Source: DASQPR01 sp963836785 (GTDB lineage Bacteria > Actinomycetota > Actinomycetes > Mycobacteriales > Micromonosporaceae). From it: a stretch of 64,000 nucleotides of DNA. The notes under the pieces are model-generated. The model was not told the DNA's origin, made no database searches, and saw only the letters and a program-made list of their open reading frames with translations. The translations under genes and the position numbers were made by a program. Location of the stretch: positions 248,001 through 312,000 of the forward strand of contig CAWIKW010000006.1 of assembly GCA_963836785.1 (NCBI GenBank), read 5' to 3'. This document shows, in pieces, positions 34,870 to 43,590 of this stretch (positions are counted from its first letter, which is position 1; every line of letters starts with the position of its first letter).

Positions 34870-36330
34870 CTAGAACGGGTACGGTGCGATGTCCGCGCGC
34901 ATGGTGATCCAGCGGGTGTCGGTGAACGCGTCGATGTTGGCGGCCGCGCCGCCGAAGCGCGCACCGGTGCCGGAGGCGAGGATGCCGCCGAAGGGCGCGT
35001 TGGACTCGTCGTTGACGGTCTGATCGTTGATGTGGACGATGCCGGTCGGGATGCGTTGGGCCAACGCGAGGCCACGCATCGCGTCGCCGGTCAGAATGCC
35101 GAGCGACAAGCCGTATTCGGTGTCGGCGGCAAGCTTCGCGGCCTCGTCAAGGCTGGTGAACGGCACGACCGGCGCGACCGGGCCGAACACCTCGTTCGCG
35201 TACGCCGGCATTGTCGGCGCGACGTCGGCGAGCACGGTCGGGCGGTAGAACAGCCCCTCGTACGTGCCGCCGGCGGCCAGCCGGGCACCGGCCGAAACAC
35301 TCGACGTGACGAGTTCGTGGATCTTGTCGCGTTGCCGGTCGTCGATGATCGGTCCGAGGGCCACCTGATCGGTCGCCGGATTGCCGACCGGCAGGTGCGA
35401 CGCCGTCTCGGCCAACCGGCTCACGTACTCGTCGTGGATCGATGCGTGCACCAGGTGCCGACCGGTCGTCATGCAGATCTGGCCCTGGTGCAGGAATGAG
35501 CCCCAGGCACCGGCGGACACCGCTCGATCGAGGTCCGCGTCGTCCAGAACGATCAGCGCTGAGTTGCCGCCGAGTTCGAGATGCACGCGCTTGAGGTGCT
35601 GACCGGCGAGGGCGCCGACGCGACGGCCGACGCTGGTGGAACCGGTGAACGAGATCACCCGGACGAGCGGGTGCGTCACCAGTGCCTCGCCGACGTCGGC
35701 TCCGCCCGGAAGCATGTGCAGCAGGCCCTCGGGCAGGCCGGCCTCTTCGAATGCGCGCACGATCGACACGCCGCCGGCGACCGCCGTCCGCGGGTCGGGC
35801 TTGAGGATGACCGCGTTGCCGAGCGCGAGCGCGGGCGCGACCGAGCGGATCGCGAGGATCAGCGGGACGTTGAACGGCGCGATCACGCCGACGACCCCGA
35901 CCGGCGAGTGCTGCGCCCAGCTCATCCGCGGCGCTTCGCTCGGCAACAGCTCGCCGTACGGCCGACCGGGCAGTGTCGCCGCGTCGTAGCACTCCTGCGA
36001 GCCGAGACTGGTTTCGAGTTCCGCCTTCGGTGGCACCGAACCGGTCTCCCGGATGATCCAGGAATGGATGTCGGCGGCATTGGCGAGGATCTGGTCGCCG
36101 GCGCGGCGAAGAATCGCGGCTCGCTCGGTGTGTGGACGAGCGGCCCAGTCGGCCTGTGCCGCGGCGGCGACCGCAGCCGCCCGCGCGACGTCATCGCCCG
36201 TAGCGATGCCGATGCGCCCGATTTCCGCCCCAGTGGCCGGCTCCCGCACGGCGGCGTCGCCGCCGCTGCCGCGCGTCCAACCGTCGAGGTAGAGCTTTCC
36301 GTGCCAGGTCGAGTCGTCCAGCAGTGTCAC
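34870..36330 (-). CDS. Aldehyde dehydrogenase (benzaldehyde type)
   Basis: A 486-residue NAD(P)-dependent aldehyde dehydrogenase. The catalytic Glu lies in HLELGGNSALIVLDDADLD, the catalytic Cys in FLHQGQICMTTGR, and the NAD region in FTGSTSVGRRVG. The QGQICMTTGR form is common in aromatic (benzaldehyde or vanillin) dehydrogenases. GTG 36330 is chosen because AGGAG lies 5 bases upstream; GTG 36336 would overlap that site. It is the first gene of the minus-strand operon, 31 bases before the binding-protein gene. It probably oxidises an aromatic aldehyde such as 4-hydroxybenzaldehyde to the acid used by PobA. Confidence 0.9.
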   Translation of the reverse strand: MTLLDDSTWHGKLYLDGWTRGSGGDAAVREPATGAEIGRIGIATGDDVARAAAVAAAAQADWAARPHTERAAILRRAGDQILANAADIHSWIIRETGSVPPKAELETSLGSQECYDAATLPGRPYGELLPSEAPRMSWAQHSPVGVVGVIAPFNVPLILAIRSVAPALALGNAVILKPDPRTAVAGGVSIVRAFEEAGLPEGLLHMLPGGADVGEALVTHPLVRVISFTGSTSVGRRVGALAGQHLKRVHLELGGNSALIVLDDADLDRAVSAGAWGSFLHQGQICMTTGRHLVHASIHDEYVSRLAETASHLPVGNPATDQVALGPIIDDRQRDKIHELVTSSVSAGARLAAGGTYEGLFYRPTVLADVAPTMPAYANEVFGPVAPVVPFTSLDEAAKLAADTEYGLSLGILTGDAMRGLALAQRIPTGIVHINDQTVNDESNAPFGGILASGTGARFGGAAANIDAFTDTRWITMRADIAPYPF

Positions 36331-36466
36331 GACCACTCCTCATCGAGGCCCCGCGGGCCACGTCGATGCAACGCCGCCGTCGCTGCGACAACAGCGTGAC
36401 CCGCCAGTTTGGCGGCTCGCTCGTTCGGTCGGATGTCAGATGGGTGGGGGCATCTGTCCGGTCACC

Positions 36467-36648
36467 GAACGAGCGTTCCTTGGCCGAACTTATGACCTGA
36501 GTCACGCAATCGTCAATGGTCGCTGGACCCTCGCGTTTAATTGGTTCCTCTCGGGCGTTTTTTCTCTTCGTCGCGGGCGTTGGGGTGTTGACCACAGCAC
36601 CGCCGGACGCTTACGTTCGGAGGGGCAACGCACGTTCGTTCAGCGAAC
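36467..36648. promoter_or_regulatory. Divergent promoter region with IclR-type palindromes
   Basis: The 465-bp gap between the aldehyde dehydrogenase operon and pcaI contains a perfect GTTCG-TTCAG-CGAAC (36634-36648), a poorer copy GTTCG-N5-GCAAC 19 bases before it (36615-36629), and GAACG-AG-CGTTC (36467-36478). PcaU/PcaR/PobR-type IclR regulators are known to bind GTTCG-N5-CG(A/C)AC sites, and an IclR gene ends the pca operon. Control of both operons from here is inference. No gene is seen in the gap. Confidence 0.65.
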
Positions 36649-36795
36649 AATGTGTCGGCAAGAACCGATGCGCTTCCGAGTCCCGCGGTCGGCGCGACGA
36701 CGTCGGGCCGCGATCCCAGGCCGAGCCAGATGCATTATGGTAATACCATTTTGACGCAGGACCGGGGTCGTCGAACCGGGAACAGGGGTACGCGT

Positions 36796-37653
36796 ATGGC
36801 CAAGATCGTCTCGCTCGCGCAAGGCGTCGCGGAGCTCGTCCACGACGGCGACACGGTCGCGATGGAGGGCTTCACGCATCTCATCCCGTTCGCCGCCGGC
36901 CGCGAGGTGATCCGCCAACGCAAGCGCGGACTCACCCTGGTCCGAATGACCCCCGATGTGATCTACGACCAGCTGATCGGCGCCGGCTGCGCGAGCAAGC
37001 TCGTGTTCTCGTGGGGCGGCAATCCGGGTGTCGGCTCGCTGCACCGGTTCCGGGACGCGGTGACCAACGGTTGGCCGGCACCACTGGAGATCGAGGAGCA
37101 CAGCCACGCCGGTATGGCGAACCGGTACGTAGCGGGCGCCTCCGGCCTGCCGTTCGCGGTGCTACGCGGCTACGTAGGGACGGATCTCGTGTCGGCGACA
37201 GCCAACATCCGCCCGATCACCTGCCCGTTCACCGGTGAGGTGCTGACCGCGGTGCCGGCGCTACGGCCGGACGTCGCGATTGTTCATGCGCAGCGGGCCG
37301 ACCGGGCCGGCAACGTGCAGCTGTGGGGCATCGTCGGGGTACAGAAGGAGGCGGTGCTCGCGTCGGCCCGATCGCTCGTGACGGTCGAGGAGATCGTCGA
37401 CGAGCTGCCGACCCAGCCGGGGGCGATCGTGTTGCCGAGTTGGGCGGTCACGCTCGTGGCGCCGGCTCCGGGCGGATCACATCCGTCGTACAGCCACGGA
37501 TTCTCTGTCCGCGACAACGACTACTACGTAGCGTGGGATGCGATCAGTCGGGACCGCGACACCTTCCGCCGGTGGCTCGACAGCGAGGTGTTCGACTCGG
37601 GCGAACCGGGATCGGACGCGGCCGACGCGGCGACATCGGAGGTGGGCGCGTGA
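36796..37653 (+). CDS. pcaI: 3-oxoadipate CoA-transferase subunit A
   Basis: A 285-residue class I CoA-transferase alpha subunit. Recognisable parts are VAMEGFTHLIPFAAGREVIR at the start, ASKLVFSWGGNPGVGSLHRF and NIRPITCPFTGEVLTAVPAL. With PcaJ it moves CoA from succinyl-CoA to 3-oxoadipate. ATG 36796 is the conserved start; the frame upstream is not conserved. It is first in the plus-strand pca operon and overlaps pcaJ by 4 bases (GTGA). Confidence 0.92.
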   Translation: MAKIVSLAQGVAELVHDGDTVAMEGFTHLIPFAAGREVIRQRKRGLTLVRMTPDVIYDQLIGAGCASKLVFSWGGNPGVGSLHRFRDAVTNGWPAPLEIEEHSHAGMANRYVAGASGLPFAVLRGYVGTDLVSATANIRPITCPFTGEVLTAVPALRPDVAIVHAQRADRAGNVQLWGIVGVQKEAVLASARSLVTVEEIVDELPTQPGAIVLPSWAVTLVAPAPGGSHPSYSHGFSVRDNDYYVAWDAISRDRDTFRRWLDSEVFDSGEPGSDAADAATSEVGA

Positions 37654-38447
37654 CCGCCAGTTCGTCCTCGACGGTCTCCTCGACCGCGGCCTGGTCGGCG
37701 GACGAGATGATGACCGTGGCCGCGTCGCGGGCTTTGCGGGACGGCGTCGCGTGCTTCGTCGGCATCGGCATCCCGAGCACGGCGGCCAACCTTGCGCGCC
37801 GGACGCACGCGCCCGGCTTGGTCCTCGTGTACGAGTCGGGCACGCTCGGCGCCAAGCCGGCCGCGCTACCGCTGTCGATCGGCGACGGTCAGCTCGCCGA
37901 AACGGCCGACGCGGTGGTGAGCGTGCCCGAGGTGTTCAATTACTGGCTGCAGCCGGGCCGGGTGGACATCGGCTTCCTCGGTGCCGCGCAGATCGACCGG
38001 TTCGCGAACATCAATACCACGGTGATCGGCGAGGACTACCGGCACCCGAAGATCCGGCTGCCCGGCGCCGGCGGCGCGCCGGAGATCGCCGCGAACTGCC
38101 CGGAGGTCATCGTCGTCGTACGGCAATCCAGACGTACGTTCGTCGAGCGGGTCGATTTCGTGACGAGCGTCGGGTACGGCACCGGTCCGGGCGACCGGGC
38201 CCGGCTCGGGCTCCGCGGCGCCGGCCCGACCATGGTGATCACCGATCTCGGCATCCTCACACCCGATCCGGACAGCTGCGCGCTCACGATGTCGAGCCTG
38301 CATCCGGGAGTCACCATCGACCAGGCGCGCGACGCGACCGGCTGGGACCTCGCGATCGCCGGTGACCTCGGCACGACCGAGCCGCCCACCGACGGAGAGC
38401 TCGCCGTGCTGCGTGAGCTGGAGGCGACGAAGGGGCAGGTGCGATGA
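37650..38447 (+). CDS. pcaJ: 3-oxoadipate CoA-transferase subunit B
   Basis: A 265-residue CoA-transferase beta subunit carrying the catalytic glutamate in VYESGTLGAKP. CFVGIGIPSTAANLARR and GAAQIDRFANINTTVIG are typical of the family. It completes the heteromer with PcaI. GTG 37650 overlaps the pcaI stop. An N-terminal Ser/Thr-rich stretch of about 15 residues is extra. Confidence 0.92.
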   Translation: MTASSSSTVSSTAAWSADEMMTVAASRALRDGVACFVGIGIPSTAANLARRTHAPGLVLVYESGTLGAKPAALPLSIGDGQLAETADAVVSVPEVFNYWLQPGRVDIGFLGAAQIDRFANINTTVIGEDYRHPKIRLPGAGGAPEIAANCPEVIVVVRQSRRTFVERVDFVTSVGYGTGPGDRARLGLRGAGPTMVITDLGILTPDPDSCALTMSSLHPGVTIDQARDATGWDLAIAGDLGTTEPPTDGELAVLRELEATKGQVR

Positions 38448-38463
38448 CAGGGCATCAGGAACA

Positions 38464-39213
38464 ATGACCGGCCAACAGGTGACTCACCGAGTCGCGTCGC
38501 CCGACAACGACGCCGATCGTTACGTCCGGCCTCGCGGCGTACATCCGCGGCTGGCCTCGCCCGACTACCGGTCGACCCGGTTGCGTGCGCCCGGGCAGCC
38601 GCTCGTTCCACTACCCCAACGCCTGACCGAGATCACCGGCCCGTTGTTCGGCACGGATCGGGTGACCGACTCCGACGCCGACCTGACCCGCCAGCACGAC
38701 GGCGAGCCGCTCGGCCAGCGGATCATCGTGCACGGCCGCGTGCTCGACGGCGACGGTCGACCGGTGCCGCACACGCTGGTCGAGATCTGGCAGGCGAACG
38801 CGTCCGGCCGTTACCGCCACGCGATGGACAACTGGCCGGCACCGATCGACCCGAACTTCTCCGGTGGCGGCCGCGTCGTGACCGGTGCCGACGGGACGTA
38901 CGAGTTCACCACGATCCAGCCCGGCGCCTACCCGTGGGGCAACCATCCCAACGCGTGGCGACCGGCACACATCCATTTCTCGCTGTTCGGTCGGGCGTTC
39001 ACGCAGCGGCTCGTGACGCAGATGTATTTCCCCGGCGACCCGCTGCTGCCCTACGACCCCATCTACCAATCGACGCCGCCCGCGGCGCGCGAGCGGCTGA
39101 TTTCGCGTTTCGACTGGGATGCGACACGGCCGGACTGGGCGCTGGGCTTCGCGTTCGACATCGTGCTGCGCGGCCGGGCGGCCACGCCGATGGAGGAGCC
39201 GCACGATGACTGA
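38464..39213 (+). CDS. pcaH: Protocatechuate 3,4-dioxygenase beta subunit
   Basis: A 249-residue iron-binding subunit. The four Fe(III) ligands can be placed: Tyr in ASGRYRHAMDNW, Tyr in QPGAYPWGNHPN and two His in WRPAHIHFSLFG. It opens the protocatechuate ring between the hydroxyls (ortho cleavage) to 3-carboxy-cis,cis-muconate. The tail overlaps the pcaG start by 8 bases, so the subunits are coupled. Confidence 0.95.
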   Translation: MTGQQVTHRVASPDNDADRYVRPRGVHPRLASPDYRSTRLRAPGQPLVPLPQRLTEITGPLFGTDRVTDSDADLTRQHDGEPLGQRIIVHGRVLDGDGRPVPHTLVEIWQANASGRYRHAMDNWPAPIDPNFSGGGRVVTGADGTYEFTTIQPGAYPWGNHPNAWRPAHIHFSLFGRAFTQRLVTQMYFPGDPLLPYDPIYQSTPPAARERLISRFDWDATRPDWALGFAFDIVLRGRAATPMEEPHDD

Positions 39214-39784
39214 CCCGACGCCGGCACTGACACCGTCACAGACGGTCGGTCCGTTCCTGCACCTGATCCTGCCGTGGCCCGACGGCCCGGACGTGGTGCC
39301 GCCGGACGCCGCCGGCCGCATCGTGATCTCCGGGCGCGTGCTCGACGGCGACGGCAACGGCCTGGCCGATGCGCTCGTCGAGACGTGGCAGGCCGACCCG
39401 GACGGTCGCTTTGCCCACCCGGACGATCCGCGCGGAGCGACGACGTCCGGGGTGGCCGGTTTCCGCGGCTTCGGCCGGTCCGCGACCGGACCGGACGGCG
39501 GATACGCGATCGCGACGGTCAAGCCGGGCCGATTGCCGACCGGCGACGGCGGCATGGAGGCGCCACATCTGGATGTGTCGGTGTTCGCCCGTGGCCTGCT
39601 CGATCGAGTGGTGACCCGCATCTACTTCGACGACGAGGTGGCCGCGAACGCGGTCGACCCGGTGCTCACCGCGCTGCCCGGCGCCGATCGGCGTCGCACC
39701 CTCGTGGCCGCCGCCGAGCCCGGCGGCTACCGGTTCGACATCCATCTGCAGGGCGATCACGAGACCGTGTTCTTCGATGTGTGA
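39206..39784 (+). CDS. pcaG: Protocatechuate 3,4-dioxygenase alpha subunit
   Basis: A 192-residue partner of PcaH with the shared fold (TPSQTVGPFLHLIL, GRVLDGDGNGLADALVETWQ) but without the iron ligand set, as expected for the alpha subunit. APHLDVSVFARGLLDRVVTR replaces the HxH strand of PcaH. ATG 39206 lies within the end of pcaH. Confidence 0.95.
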   Translation: MTDPTPALTPSQTVGPFLHLILPWPDGPDVVPPDAAGRIVISGRVLDGDGNGLADALVETWQADPDGRFAHPDDPRGATTSGVAGFRGFGRSATGPDGGYAIATVKPGRLPTGDGGMEAPHLDVSVFARGLLDRVVTRIYFDDEVAANAVDPVLTALPGADRRRTLVAAAEPGGYRFDIHLQGDHETVFFDV

Positions 39785-39823
39785 TCGAGTTCGCGCCGAC
39801 AACGTCCCGGTCCGAGGCCGCTG

Positions 39824-41155
39824 ATGCCCGGCGCCGGCGGTCTGTTCGACGCGCTCTTCGCGACCGATCCGGTAATTGCCTGCACCGACGACACCGCTTG
39901 GCTGCAGGCGATGCTCGATGTTGAGGCGGCGATCGCGCGTGCGGGCGGCGCGGCCGGGTTCATCCCGCCGGATTCGGCCGACGCAATCGCGGAACGATGC
40001 GTGGCCGACGACTTCGACGCCGCGGACATCGGCCGGCGGGCAGTGGCGTCGGCCAGCTGGATCGTGCCTCTCGTCGCCGACTTGCGGGCCCGGGTGCCGG
40101 GCTCGGCCCGCGGGTTCGTCCACCTCGGTGCGACCAGTCAGGACATCGTCGACACCGCGATGACCCTCGTCATCGCCCGCACGATCGACGTCATCACGCC
40201 GGCGCTGATCGACGTCGCGGCTTCGCTCGCTGACCTCGCCCGCGCTCATCGGGACACTCTGCAGATCGGCCGTACGCTGCTGCAGCACGCCGTCCCCACG
40301 ACGTTCGGACTGGTGTGTGCCGGATGGCTGACCGGTGTCGACGAGGCGCTGGCGCAGCTTGGCCGGGTGCGGCGGGACCGGCTCGCTGTGCAATTCGGTG
40401 GTGCCGTCGGGACCCTGGCCGCGTACGGGGACCAGGGCGCCCACGTGGCGGCGCTGGTCGCCGAAGAGCTGGACCTCGCCGTACCCACGATGCCGTGGCA
40501 CACCACGCGCGTACGGGTCGACGAGGCGGCCTCGGCCCTCGGCGTCGCCGCCGGAGCGTTGGCCGGGCTGGCGGTCGACATCACTCTGCTGGCCGCCTCG
40601 GAGGTCGGCGAAGTGGCCGAGGGCGCGCCCGGTGGTTCGTCGGCGATGCCGTACAAGCGGAATCCGAGCCGCGCCGTGCTGGTCACCGCATGTACGCATC
40701 AGGTGCCCGCGCTGGTTGCGACGATGCTGGCGGCGGCGGCACAGGAGCATCAGCGCGCCGCCGGCCGGTGGCAGGCGGAGTGGCCGACGATGACCTCGCT
40801 GCTACGGCTCGTCGGGGCTGCCGCGACCCATACCCGCTCGATGGTCGCGGATCTGCGGGTCGACGCTCGCCGGATGCGGGCGAACCTGGATGCCGCCGGT
40901 GATGTGGTGCTCGCCGAGGCCGTGGTCGTGCAGTTGGCGCCCGTGCTTGGGCGGACCCGCGCTGCTTCGGTCGTGGCCGAGGCGGCTGCACGTGCCGCGC
41001 GGGCCGGAACCACCATGCGCGCCGCGCTTGTCGATCTCGCGCCGGAAGCGGCGTCGATCACGTTCCCGACGCCGGACGACTGTCTCGGTGCGGCCGGAAT
41101 CTGGATCGACCGCGCGATCGCGGCGCACGACAAGCTGGGATCGGGCCGGACGTAG
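39824..41155 (+). CDS. pcaB: 3-carboxy-cis,cis-muconate cycloisomerase
   Basis: A 443-residue member of the fumarase/aspartase superfamily. The signature loop GGSSAMPYKRNP (about residue 270) and the FVHLGATSQDIVDTAM block identify the lyase/cycloisomerase family. It lactonises 3-carboxymuconate to 4-carboxymuconolactone. ATG 39824 is about 40 bases after pcaG. pcaC follows 14 bases later, with no pcaD between them. Confidence 0.94.
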   Translation: MPGAGGLFDALFATDPVIACTDDTAWLQAMLDVEAAIARAGGAAGFIPPDSADAIAERCVADDFDAADIGRRAVASASWIVPLVADLRARVPGSARGFVHLGATSQDIVDTAMTLVIARTIDVITPALIDVAASLADLARAHRDTLQIGRTLLQHAVPTTFGLVCAGWLTGVDEALAQLGRVRRDRLAVQFGGAVGTLAAYGDQGAHVAALVAEELDLAVPTMPWHTTRVRVDEAASALGVAAGALAGLAVDITLLAASEVGEVAEGAPGGSSAMPYKRNPSRAVLVTACTHQVPALVATMLAAAAQEHQRAAGRWQAEWPTMTSLLRLVGAAATHTRSMVADLRVDARRMRANLDAAGDVVLAEAVVVQLAPVLGRTRAASVVAEAAARAARAGTTMRAALVDLAPEAASITFPTPDDCLGAAGIWIDRAIAAHDKLGSGRT

Positions 41156-41169
41156 GAGGGGATGTCGCG

Positions 41170-41649
41170 ATGACCGATTGGGACGCCGACGGCATGCGGG
41201 TGCGGCGCGCCGTGCTCGGCGACGCGCACGTCGACCGCGCGACCGCGGCTGCCGATGAGTTCACGCTCGATTTCCAGCAGTTCATCACGCGCTACGCGTG
41301 GGGCGCCGTGTGGGGCCGTCCGGGCATCGATCGGCACCTGCGCAGCGTCATCACCGTCTCGGTGCTGACCGCGCTCCGCGCCGAGGGTGAGCTCGAGATG
41401 CACCTGCGGGCGGCCCTCCGCAACGGTGTGACCCCGGATGAGCTCAAAGAGGTGCTCATGCACGTCGCCGTCTACGCTGGCGTGCCGGCGGCGAACTCGG
41501 CGTTCGCTGTGGCCGCGCGGGTGTTGCGGGAAGAGGGCGCGCTGCCCGCGACGGACGCCTCGGCGTCGGCAGCCCGGCCCCATGGCTCATCCGCCGCGGC
41601 CAGCGAGCGCCACCGCCCGTCCGCCCGGCCCGACGGCCGCGACGGCTGA
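41170..41649 (+). CDS. pcaC: 4-carboxymuconolactone decarboxylase
   Basis: A 159-residue AhpD-fold decarboxylase. The core DFQQFITRYAWGAVWGRPGI, RSVITVSVLTALRAEGELEM and GVTPDELKEVLMHVAVYAG matches PcaC. It converts carboxymuconolactone to 3-oxoadipate enol-lactone. In many actinobacteria PcaC is fused to the enol-lactone hydrolase PcaD (as PcaL). Here it stands alone and has an extra 30-residue Ala/Ser/Arg tail. The hydrolase must be coded elsewhere. Confidence 0.92.
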   Translation: MTDWDADGMRVRRAVLGDAHVDRATAAADEFTLDFQQFITRYAWGAVWGRPGIDRHLRSVITVSVLTALRAEGELEMHLRAALRNGVTPDELKEVLMHVAVYAGVPAANSAFAVAARVLREEGALPATDASASAARPHGSSAAASERHRPSARPDGRDG

Positions 41650-41675
41650 CGGCGCGACGGGGAACGAGGTCGCGC

Positions 41676-42446
41676 ATGACACAGGCACACTCGGCCGAGG
41701 TGGAGTTCGTGCAGTCCCTGGCCCGGGGGCTGTCGATCATCCGTGCGTTCGACGGCGACCATACCGATCTCACGCTGAGCGAGGTTGCTCGGATCACCGG
41801 GCTGCCCCGAGCTGTCGCCCGCCGCTTTCTCCACACGCTGGTCGAGCTCGGCTACATGCGCACCGACGGCCGCCGCTTCGCGTTGCGGCCGAAGATCCTG
41901 GAGCTCGGGTACGCCTACCTGTCGAGCATGACGTTGCCCGAGATCGCGATGCCGCACCTCGAACTACTGGTGGAAAAGGTGCGCGAGTCGTCATCGGTCT
42001 CCGTGCTCGACGGCGACGAGGTCGTGTACGTCGCCCGCGTGCCGACCAAGCGCATCATGACCGTCGCGATCAGTGTCGGCACCCGGTTTCCGGCCTACGC
42101 GACCTCCATGGGCCGGGTGATGCTGGCCGGGCAGTCCGATCAGTGGCTGGACGGCTTCTTCGCGTCGACCGAGCTGCGGGCGTTGACGAGCCGTACGATC
42201 ACCGAACCGAGCCAGCTGCGACGCGAGCTGTCCCGCATCCGGGAACAGGGCTGGGCGCTCAACGACCAGGAGCTGGAGGAGGGCCTGCGGTCTCTGGCCG
42301 CGCCGATCCGCGACTCGGAGGGCCGGGTGATCGCGGCGGTGAACGTATCGGCGCACGCAAGCCTGCGCACTCCCGAGGCACTCGTGACCGACCTGTTGCC
42401 ACCGCTGCTGGAGACGGCACGACAGATCGAGCACGATCTCCCGTAA
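41676..42446 (+). CDS. IclR-family regulator (PcaR-like)
   Basis: A 256-residue regulator: N-terminal winged helix (VQSLARGLSIIRAFD, then LTLSEVARITGLPRAVARRF) and a C-terminal IclR effector domain (SSVSVLDGDEVVYVARVPTK). The sequence is of the PcaR/PcaU/PobR branch, which senses protocatechuate or beta-ketoadipate in known cases. It ends the pca operon, 26 bases after pcaC, so it would regulate its own operon. The matching GTTCG palindromes upstream of pcaI support this. It converges on terC with 35 bases between the stops. Confidence 0.9.
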   Translation: MTQAHSAEVEFVQSLARGLSIIRAFDGDHTDLTLSEVARITGLPRAVARRFLHTLVELGYMRTDGRRFALRPKILELGYAYLSSMTLPEIAMPHLELLVEKVRESSSVSVLDGDEVVYVARVPTKRIMTVAISVGTRFPAYATSMGRVMLAGQSDQWLDGFFASTELRALTSRTITEPSQLRRELSRIREQGWALNDQELEEGLRSLAAPIRDSEGRVIAAVNVSAHASLRTPEALVTDLLPPLLETARQIEHDLP

Positions 42447-42481
42447 TCGCCGGCCGCCGGTCGTCGGGGGAACCGCCGCGG

Positions 42482-43585
42482 TCAGGCTCGCGCGGAGTCC
42501 TTCACCCGCATCGACTCGTCGGTCTCGGCCGACCCGGTCAGGGCGGTCGGTGGCCGCTTAGCGTCCCGACTCGATTTGACGAGGCTCGCGATGGTGGCGG
42601 CGGCCAGCGCGACCACGATGACCGTGAGCGACAACCAGATCGGGATGTGCGGTGCCCAGCCGATCGGCTCACCACCGTTGAGGAACGGGAGGTTGTTGCC
42701 GTGCAAGGCTTCCAGCACCAGCTTCACGCCGATGAAGCCGAGTACGGCGGCGAGGCCGTACGACAGGTAGACGAGCCGGTCGAGCAGGCCACCGAGCAGG
42801 AAGAAGAGTTGGCGCAGGCCCATCAGGGCGAACACATTCGCGGTGAAGACGATGTACGCCTCCTTGGTCAACCCGAAGATCGCCGGGATCGAGTCGAGCG
42901 CGAAGACCAGGTCGGTCGTCCCGATTGCGATCATGACGATCAGCATCGGCGTGAACAGGAAGTGGCCGCGCTTGTCCCGCAGCCGTGTCCGTAAACCGCC
43001 CTTCGCACGTTCTTGGCTGGTCAGCGGTTGATGCGTGGTCAACCTTGCACCGTCGTACGCGCCGGAAATGGGCAGGATCCGCCGACTCCATCGGACGAGC
43101 CGGTTCTCCTTGAACTCGGTGTTCTCGTCGTCGTTGTGGCGGGCCAACCGTACGGCCGTCACGATCAGGAACGCGCCGAAGATGTAGAAGACCCAGACGA
43201 AACGGTTGATCAGCGCCGCGCCGGCGAAGATGAACCCGGCCCGCATGACCAGCGCCAGGATGATGCCGACAAGCAGCACCTTCTGCTGATAGACCCGGGG
43301 CACCGCGAAACCGGCCATGATGATCACGAACACGAACAGGTTGTCGATCGACAGGCTGTATTCGGTGAGCCAGCCGGCAAAGAATTCGCCCCCGTACCGG
43401 GGTCCGTAGCTGACCAGGAGGATCAGGCCGAAGGCAATGGCGAGTGCGACGTACACGCCGACCCAGATCGATGCCTCTTTCATCGACGGCTCATGCGGAC
43501 GCCGGCCGATGATCGCGAGGTCGACAGCAAGGAGCGCGACCAGCGCGACGAGGGTAATCGCCCAGACGAGCAGAGATACGTGCAT
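42482..43585 (-). CDS. TerC-family membrane protein (probable Mn2+ exporter)
   Basis: A 367-residue integral membrane protein with about nine helices. The TerC marks are the acidic helices FAGWLTEYSLSIDNLFVFVI and TTDLVFALDSIPAIFGLTKE, whose aspartates would bind metal. TerC and Alx/MeeF-type proteins export or balance manganese. The start at ATG 43585 has the Shine-Dalgarno GGAGG 6 bases upstream. That sequence is paired in a hairpin that belongs to an apparent yybP-ykoY riboswitch, which matches the family's known regulation by Mn2+. Confidence 0.92.
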   Translation of the reverse strand: MHVSLLVWAITLVALVALLAVDLAIIGRRPHEPSMKEASIWVGVYVALAIAFGLILLVSYGPRYGGEFFAGWLTEYSLSIDNLFVFVIIMAGFAVPRVYQQKVLLVGIILALVMRAGFIFAGAALINRFVWVFYIFGAFLIVTAVRLARHNDDENTEFKENRLVRWSRRILPISGAYDGARLTTHQPLTSQERAKGGLRTRLRDKRGHFLFTPMLIVMIAIGTTDLVFALDSIPAIFGLTKEAYIVFTANVFALMGLRQLFFLLGGLLDRLVYLSYGLAAVLGFIGVKLVLEALHGNNLPFLNGGEPIGWAPHIPIWLSLTVIVVALAAATIASLVKSSRDAKRPPTALTGSAETDESMRVKDSARA

Positions 43586-43590
43586 TCAGG

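Noticed and set aside
32682..35075. A 797-residue fusion of the binding protein and LivG
   Set aside because: Same reason: deleting one base in GGGCCC gives a normal C-terminus and a stop overlapping the livG start.
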